Source: Hygrophila difformis (Eukaryota; Streptophyta; Magnoliopsida; Lamiales; Acanthaceae). From it: a stretch of DNA of 64,000 nucleotides. The stretch is taken from assembly GCA_030278955.1 (NCBI GenBank), contig JAOANR010000014.1, positions 33,059,453-33,123,452 on the forward strand, read 5' to 3'. This document shows, piece after piece, positions 57,273 to 64,000 of the stretch. Under the pieces are notes generated by a model. That model ran no database searches, was not told the origin of the DNA, and saw only the letters and a list, made by a program, of their open reading frames with translations. A program made the translations under genes and the position numbers. Within the stretch, counting starts at the first letter, position 1. Every line of letters begins with the position of its first letter.

Positions 57273-60200
57273 ATGGCATCTCTACCCCAATTCCTCTTCA
57301 TCGTCTCTGTACTCTCCCATTCCATTCTCCTCATCAGATGCGCCGGTAATAACCCTCATTTTTCCCCAACTCTGACTATTTATGCCCCATTTTCTGTCTT
57401 CTACATTTTCTTTGATTTGTGCTGCCATTTGTGTAATACTAGGGTTTGAAGTCAAAAGGATCCTCTTTTATTACCTTTCTGTGCCAACTTCTTATTGGGA
57501 TAGTTTAGTTCATCTCAGTGATTGAAGATCTGATACATACTTGGTATATCATATCATTCATATGTTTGTTAGGCGTTTTGTCATTTTGGGTTCCAGTTTC
57601 TTTTATATTGAATGAGATGTGTGTGGTTTTGCTTGCAATTATTGATGACTGTCTTCATTGTTATTATGGATTAATAAAGACTCAAGATTTAAATTTGATT
57701 GTAGAGTATACCTCTTTGGAGTTCGGTTGCTATATTAAAACAGAGATCTGAGGAGAAGAAAAGAAGAGATTGTTTTAATATGAAATGTAGGTGCGGATTT
57801 TAGATCTATCATTTTATCTTTTCATTTTTCACTTTTTTGGTGGGCTGGCTCACACTAAAATATCGTCCATTGATGTGTTTTTAAGAAAAATAGAAAGTTT
57901 AAAACAATGAAAATAAAAATATTGGAAAAGCCTAAGCCCTAGCGTACTTCTAAAAAGCAAAAAGTTATTGGAGTGATTGAAGAAAAATTAGCAAAGCAGC
58001 TTCAGCCTTCAGGTGCATTGTTTAGCAAGAGAAATCATTGTTAAGGTTATAAGTGTTTTGTAATATTAGTAGTACAAAACGGTGAAACAAACAGATTATA
58101 ATTAAGTTAGTGGGATTTGCCTCTATTAAAGTTTTATAAATTCTTGTTTGTCCGCTCTTACATTTTTGGTTTCGTAGTCGTCTTTGTAATTGCACATTTG
58201 GTGTCCCCTGCTCAAACTATGTATACACACCCTTTCTTTAGGTAAACCAAATGTTTAATTTAGAGAACCTTTTTGAAGGTTTCATTGAAGAAAAAGCATT
58301 GCTTCCTATTTACTTTGAAAGTTAGGTGTAGTTTATGCTGCCCCAATTTTATTCTAAGTTATTGAGTGCAATCGAAGAAAAATATAAGCAAAAATATTTC
58401 TTTTTCTTTCTTCAAAATAAACTTTCAGAAGTGCACTTTTTCATCAATATGTTTTTTTGGTGAATCCGGGTATCCCCAGGCTTTTTCATCAATATTTTGA
58501 AAAAATGTATATATATATATAATATATATATTTTTTTTTTCTTTGAGCATTTTCGCAGCAAGAGTTATTACACAAAATCCAGTGACCACATTTTTCCTAT
58601 ATTTGATGATAACTTTTATACTACTGTCTTAATTAAGAATGAAGTCATTATATATAGTTGTTTCTTAATTCCATTAGAATGAGAAGGTTTATGTTCACTA
58701 ATTTTGTACTTGAAACACATTTATTGACAATGAAAGTCCGAATATTGTTCATATGACAAGTGACAAAGAAAATAGTCTTCATATGCAAGCCTTTTGACAA
58801 CTTTATTATTATATATTGTGAAATTTCTTTTTGTTATAGTGAATGAAGCTATCAATTTCCTCAATATTCTTTGTTTTATTTTTTCACACGGTGGTTTCTC
58901 AATTGATTTATAATGGATGATTCCATGAATTGTAACTAGGAGAATATGAAATTGAGCAAGCCTAGTATATCCTTAAAAGGAGTTGAAAAGTTTTGAGTTT
59001 TGACAGGTTATTAACGATTTAACGTTAGCTTTGTTTGTGGTACTTTGCTCACATCTTGGTGAGGAAAATTAAGCTTTGTGCTACGTAAATTAGCTATTCC
59101 TGTTTCTACGATTGATCATTGAAACTAATTTATATATGTTCTTCTAACTCACTTGTTTTAACTACAATTATTGTATATGAGTTGTGTTTTAGGGAAGATC
59201 TTACTCAAATTTGTTTGTGCCCAATAATTTGAGAAACAACAACTTTTTTTGGTTTGCATGCTATGCTCTGATTAATTCAATTGAGCCAGGTAGGAATACA
59301 TTGGGTGGTGGTAGAGATCTTCCTTATATTTTTAAAATTGATTATGTACTGAAGAAGTGAAACCTAATATATTATTTTTAATGTTTCGCCATTTATGTAT
59401 TTTGATTACCATTAAAATTTTATTTTAAAAGTGTATTTGCGATTTTTTAAATCAATGTCAACGTACAAAATTTGAATCTTATATGTAATTATGCTTATTT
59501 GTGAATTAATTGTGTTTTGATATTTAGAGCGTAAACTATAATATGTGGTTGAAACATGAAATTTTGCTCTAGGTTATTTCATATTTGGATGAGTTTCTTA
59601 TGTTAATAAGTATTTTTTTTTGGTGATTAATTAATCGAAATACTTTATTATTTGTTATTATTTAAAATTTAAAAAAAAATATTTGTTCATAAGAGTTTCA
59701 AATCAGTCATTATACAATTCGGTTCCAATAACTTGAATTTTAATTATGTTAATTATATTGATTATGGTGATAACGAAAATCAATTGATATGTCATTATTC
59801 TATTGCAATTAGAGTGGATTGAGATGATCACAATTGTTGTAGTTTGGAACAATAAAAAATTATACATATCATAAATTTTAATTTTAATACTTATTATAAG
59901 AAGATATATTCAAAAAATATTTCGATAAATTGTGGATATATCCCCCAACCCGGCGGTCCATGTTCGCCACTTCTTAAGTTTGATCTCTCCATATGCTGAT
60001 ACAACAATAATATCTGTTGATTTCATTGCAGATGAAAAAGACAATCTACTTCAAGGAATCAACCAGTACCGAACATCTCTAAACCTGACGACTCTGATGA
60101 AGAACGACCGTGCAGAATGCCTTGCTGATGAACTTGCCAACCAGTTCAAGGACCAACCTTGCACGAACTCAACCGGCGCCAACACTGTGCCGGGAACAGA

Positions 60201-60540
60201 GCCTCAGAACCCCAACTTCCCCAAGTTTCTGACAAAATGCCATCTGAATGTCACCACCACAAGGGATGGGCAAATCATGCCTGCTTGTGTCCCCAACCTA
60301 GACCCAGGCCTTGTCCTTACAAATTTCACCAAGTCTCAGTACTCGGAAAATCTGAACGACACACAGTACACCGGGATAGGGATTGGATCTGAAGGTAATT
60401 GGATTGTGGTTGTGCTGACCACAAACACCCCTGAGGGGAATTATGCCATTGGCACAAACACAAACAATAATGGGGCATCGGGTCTTTGGGTTCATTCCTT
60501 GTATATGGTGCTTTTAGTTGGGGTTTTGATGTTTTTGTGA
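57273..60540 (+). CDS. Probable GPI-anchored secreted protein, At5g19230-like (two exons)
   Basis: Exon 1 is 57273-57345 and exon 2 is 60032-60540, giving 193 residues; the intron (57346-60031) has GT and AG ends and the phase fits (one base plus two). Residues 1-24 form a signal peptide (LPQFLFIVSVLSHSILLI). The mature part has the family pattern: GINQYRTSLNLTTL, AECLADELANQF, KCHLNVTTTRDG, MPACVPNL, and YTGIGIGSEGNWIVVVLTT, with four cysteines and several N-glycosylation sites. The C-terminus is hydrophobic (LYMVLLVGVLMFL) after a small-residue stretch (NNNGASG), as needed for GPI attachment. Function is unknown in the family; the protein is expected at the outer plasma membrane. The frame is intact. 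A methionine frame that starts earlier at 59932 is intron sequence. Confidence 0.92.
57346..60031 (+). other. Intron of the GPI-anchored protein gene
   Basis: The 2686-bp intron has donor G|GTAATA and acceptor TTCATTGCAG. It is AT-rich, contains a (TA) run at 58506-58530, and holds no gene I can support. Confidence 0.85.
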
Positions 60541-60716
60541 ACTAATAGATTGATTGATGATTGGGGAATATCAATTGATGGATGTTATTATATGCATCGG
60601 GAAGAGTTGTATTGGCTATTGAGTTGAACATTCATTATATTGGTGTTGTAGAAGGGCAGATTGGCACTGCAAATTGCCCTGTAATTCTGTTTTTACATGT
60701 TTCAGAACTCGGAACA

Positions 60717-60722
60717 ATAAAT
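60717..60722 (+). terminator. Polyadenylation signal of the host gene
   Basis: AATAAA lies 177 bases after the stop codon, followed by a T-rich stretch. This is the best candidate for the 3' end signal. Confidence 0.55.
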
Positions 60723-61231
60723 TTTTTTCTTTACATTACAGCAAAGTCGATTGGCATGATTTTTTTTTTTATTTTTTTTATTTTTTTTGGATAAGCTGAG
60801 GTTAATTAAACAATTAGTTATATACTAGGTACTTTTTTAATGAATTGTTTTTAAAAAAAATTATTTTACTGTATTTTGGATATATATTCTTTTTAGCTGT
60901 TTAACGTATTTTGTTTATTTCCTGTTTTTGACAAAAAAAAAAAAAAATTTAATGTAATATTCAATAAAAAAATTTTACTTGATCCCCAACAACTAAATTT
61001 TTGTTTTCTAAACCAGTAATAATAAATACTCCGTATTTAACTACTGCGACCTAAGGTTTCGAATTGTAAGTGTTGGATTGCGTGGGATAAGTCGGTAAGT
61101 GTGAGTGTTTAATTTTAGTGTTCCAATGGCAATTTTGAACGTAATCATATTATAATATGCACAAAGTGTTGTAATAGTATATATTTGTATTGCCGATCTC
61201 CTCTATAATATTAACTCAATCGGTATATATT
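60723..61231. other. Intergenic, T-rich, no gene
   Basis: Long T runs at 60758-60789. No gene or mobile element end is seen before the copia LTR. Confidence 0.5.
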
Positions 61232-61541
61232 TGTTATATATATTGCTCAAGTTGAACAAGGAATGCAAGAAAGAGAGATGAAGGGAGTAGCGGTGATTGA
61301 AGAAAAATAATACAGGAGAAGAGAAAGCAGAGAGAGAGAGAGTAAGAGAGAATCTGTTATCTTTTAATCCCATATTGTTACATATTTATACAACTATTTT
61401 ATAGCCACCACTACTCGCATAGAGTTGATGACTAATAACATAGGTGTCAAGAAAAACGTGGTCTCTTGTCTGCTTGACATCCATAGCCGCCTGATTTTGT
61501 TCATCAATTATTGATGGGGACATTCATTATTTTATATAACA
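61232..61541 (-). repeat. 3' LTR of the copia element
   Basis: The 310-bp stretch runs from TGTTATATATATTGC to TTTTATATAACA on the plus strand, with TG and CA ends and short inverted repeats. The minus strand has a TATA box (GCTATAAAATAG, about 61394-61405). A purine tract (CAAAAGAGAG on the minus strand, 61542-61551) adjoins it. The partner LTR is outside the window. Confidence 0.75.
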
Positions 61542-61679
61542 CTCTCTTTTGAATGCCTTCGATGCAAAGAATATGCCTCGTTAAAACTTTACTTGAAAAA
61601 AACCCTATGGGAAAAAAATCCAAGTTAGGAAAAAGAGTACATGATTCTTGTATATATATTTCTCCGTCTGATCAAAGCA

Positions 61680-63300
61680 TCAATTGAGATTCCTTAGTTG
61701 GCGCATCCCGATATTTTTCACCAACTTCTCGAATTTCTTGGTAAACAAATATGCAAGATTATCAGCTGAACGGATTTGCTGCATATCTATTTCACCATTT
61801 TTCTGTAGATCATGAGTGAATAAAAATTTTGGTGAAATGTGTTTCTTTCTATCTCATTTAATATACCATCCATTAAATTGTGTTATACAATCTATATTAT
61901 CTTCGTATAAAAATGTTGGGGGTATTTTTTCTTTTGTAGCTATGCCACGATTTTTCAGTGTATGGTGCATCAAAGATCGCAACCATACGCATTCTCGACT
62001 GGCTTCATGGATTGCTAAAATTTCAGCATGATTTGTGGAAGTAGCAGTCAAAGTCTGCTTCATTGATCTCCATAAAATTGCAGTACCACCACATATAAAA
62101 ATATAGTTTGATATTTTGTTTTATGTGGATCTGACAAATATCCAGCATCACCAAAGCCGCTTATTTCATGTTGAGAATCATTTGAGTAAAATAACCCAAG
62201 ATCAATAGTTCCTTGGAGATAGAGAAATATATATTTCATTCCATTCAAATGTCGTTTTGTAGGAGATAAAACTGAATCTCGCTAATAAATTTTCTGCAAA
62301 TGATATATTTGGTCTAGTGCAGTTTGCGAGATACATTAAAGCACCTATGGCACTTAGATATGGGACCTCTGATCCAAGATATTTCTTCATCTTCCTCTTG
62401 TGGTCTAAATGGATCATTTTTTGGATCAAGTGACCTTACGACCATTGGAGTACTCAATTGATCTGCTTTATCCATATAAAAATGCTTTAATACTCTGAGT
62501 AAAAGCTGTCTGATGGACAAAAGTTCCATTATTTAAATATTCAATTTGCATACAAAGGCATGATTTGGTCTTACCAAAATCTTTGTTTCAAATTCATTTT
62601 TCAAGTATTCAACAGCCTTTTGGAGCTCCTCTGGAGTTCCAATCAAGTTGAGATCATCAACATAAACTACAATGATTACAAACTATGGTCCATTTTTCTT
62701 AATGAAAATACATGGACAAATTGGGTCATTTGTATACCCCTCTTGTACCAAGGACTCACTGAGTCGGTTATACCATATTCGCCCGAGCTGTTTCAATCCA
62801 TATATCGATTTTTATAATTTGATACATATGTTTAGGATTTGATTTATGTCTCTGACATATTTAATCCCTCTGAGACCTTCATATAGATATATGTATCTAA
62901 ATTTCCATATAGATACGCAGTAATAACATCCATCAATCTCATTTCAAGATTTTGATGGACTGTTAAACAGATAAGATAACTAAATGTTATTCTGTCCATT
63001 ACAAGGGAATATATTTCATCATAATAAAATCCGGGTCTCTGTGAGAACCCTAGGGCGACTAATCTCGCTTTGTATATGACAATTTCATTTTTCTCATTTC
63101 TTTTTCTTACAAAAGCTCATCTGTATCCAACTGGCTTTATATTTTCTGTTGTTTTGACAATCGGTCCAAACACTTTTCTTTTAGCCAGGGATCAAATTCA
63201 GATTCGATTGCATCTTTCCATTTTGGCCAATCTTTTCATTTCCAACATTCATCCATCGAATTTAGTTCATGATCATCGTCATCATTTATGATGTCAAGTG
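61680..63300 (-). pseudogene. Copia reverse transcriptase and RNase H, broken
   Basis: Minus-strand pieces in several frames show IYGLK-like lead-in near 62790, the catalytic VVYVDDLNLIGT (DD codons about 62653-62658), QLLLRVLKHFYMDKADQLSTP, then IFLYLQGTIDLGLFY, GFGDAGYLSDPHKT, SRECVWLRSLMH and a last segment GEIDMQQIRSADNLAYLFTK, all typical of copia RT and RNase H. Stops and shifts separate them, so no product is expected. Confidence 0.85.
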
Positions 63301-63340
63301 CTATAGGGTATGAGAATGCATTATCTATGATAATTGCATC

Positions 63341-63715
63341 TCAATTCCAAATATTTCTGCTTGTAACAAAATTAATTGATATTTCGTTATTTTCAATTTC
63401 TAGCTTATCTGGAGCCGCAAGTTTCTGCTCTTCTGTAGCTATTTGCTCTTCAAGAGCTTCTTTTTCCTCTAAAATATTTTCTGTAATTTTGTCACTTTCA
63501 ATTATTTGTGATCCTCTTTTCTTTCGAGGATTTTTATCTTTGGAACCTGGTGGTCTACCACGCTTCAAACTTGCAGTAGATTCATCTTTGGCAATTGTAA
63601 TTGGTCCCTCTGGGACATTAATTTTGATTGGAACATTTGCTCCTGGTATATGAGATTTAGTTACTCTTTCAGAGTCGCATAATGCGTCCGGAAATTGATT
63701 TGCAATATTCTGCAA
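63341..63715 (-). pseudogene. Copia linker between integrase and RT
   Basis: The 124-codon frame has KRGRPPGSKDKNPRKKR and then an acidic stretch, the usual segment between integrase and RT in plant copia elements. It starts with a part like DALCDSERVTKSHIPGANVP. Confidence 0.8.
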
Positions 63716-63839
63716 ATGTACAATTCTTTGTACTTCTAGTTCACAATAATTTGTATGAGGATCAAAGAAATCTAATAGTGTTTTCCAGTTGATTTATTTT
63801 TCTTTCTTTGGTTGATTTTTATCTCCCTCTAATGTCAGG

Positions 63840-64000
63840 AAATTAGATTGTCAAAATGACAATCTTTGAATTTCGCAGTAAATAAATCACCAGTTAATGG
63901 TTCAAAATATCGAATAATCGATTGCGATTCATACCCGACATATATTCCCAATCTACGTTGGGGACCCATATTTGTGCACTGAGGTGGTGCGATCGAAACA
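63840..64000 (-). pseudogene. Copia integrase C-terminal fragment
   Basis: The minus strand at the window edge reads MGPQRRLGIYVGYESQSII, then EPLTGDLFTAKF, the conserved GAG-pre-integrase-linked C-terminal part of copia integrase. It is cut by the window. Confidence 0.75.

Larger units (their letters stand above)
61232..64000 (-). mobile_element. Element D: decayed Ty1/copia retrotransposon, 3' part
   Basis: On the minus strand the order is integrase end (64000-63840), linker (63715-63341), reverse transcriptase, RNase H, polypurine tract and 3' LTR. RNase H lies after RT and integrase before it, the Ty1/copia order. The coding part is riddled with stops and shifts. The 5' part is beyond the window. 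Confidence 0.9.

Noticed and set aside
59932..60031. Extension of the GPI-anchored protein upstream to a start at 59932
   Set aside because: The extra residues lack a signal peptide and end at a clear TTTCATTGCAG acceptor; exon 1 at 57273 supplies a proper signal peptide in phase.

Overview
Plant nuclear DNA. The only gene that looks like an intact host gene (57273-60540, two exons, plus strand) encodes a small secreted, probably GPI-anchored protein of the family typified by Arabidopsis At5g19230. Almost everything else is transposable elements of angiosperm type, many nested in each other. A eudicot is likely; the sequence does not fix the species.

Layout. (1) 1 to about 12.35 kb: a decayed Ty3/gypsy retrotransposon on the minus strand (element A, Tat/Retand-like, with an extra plant-type RNase H). 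Its gag is split by a 4160-bp hAT transposon (7057-11216, perfect 8-bp target duplication) that carries a nearly intact four-exon transposase. Its RNase H is split by a 260-bp Stowaway-like MITE (2662-2921). (2) 12.35-21.9 kb: AT-rich intergenic DNA holding a 711-bp foldback MULE (13080-13790), a Stowaway-like MITE, a hAT-like MITE, a tRNA-derived SINE, a Tourist-like element with TCTGR repeats, and local duplications. (3) 21887-46978: a Russian-doll insertion. Ty3/gypsy element B (21892-46973, minus) sits in an RNase H-like pseudogene. Its pol is interrupted by element C (23606-40538), a Tekay-like element with LTRs of about 3.2 kb and no recognisable gag-pol. Element C is itself interrupted by a 7.7-kb Helitron (28999-36689) carrying fragments of at least two host genes, an mRNA cap guanine-N7 methyltransferase and a tRNA 2-thiouridylase (MnmA type), plus a hAT-like MITE. 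LTR divergence (17 of 891 in B against about a dozen of 3180 in C) agrees with this nesting order. (4) 47319-50519: a Mutator-like element of Pack-MULE type with a receptor-kinase fragment and a nested CACTA terminus. (5) 50640-54916: a second Helitron loaded with a SINE, a hAT MITE, a Tourist MITE (which contains a short mitochondrial 26S rRNA piece) and a Stowaway MITE. (6) 54.9-57.06 kb: a MITE cluster directly upstream of the host gene, including a hAT-like element inside a Stowaway. (7) 61232-64000: the 3' part of a decayed Ty1/copia element (minus), cut by the window edge.

The elements do not form a pathway; what ties them together is insertion order. For most of them the boundaries can be read to the base from target-site duplications, and in several cases the empty site restores an open frame. 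No prokaryote-like system, CRISPR, or rRNA or tRNA gene was seen. I see no convincing new molecular system. The most unusual items are the Helitron with two captured RNA-modification gene fragments, the long unexplained in-frame extension of element B's pol that runs into its 3' LTR, the large-LTR element without genes, and the mitochondrial rRNA piece inside a MITE.
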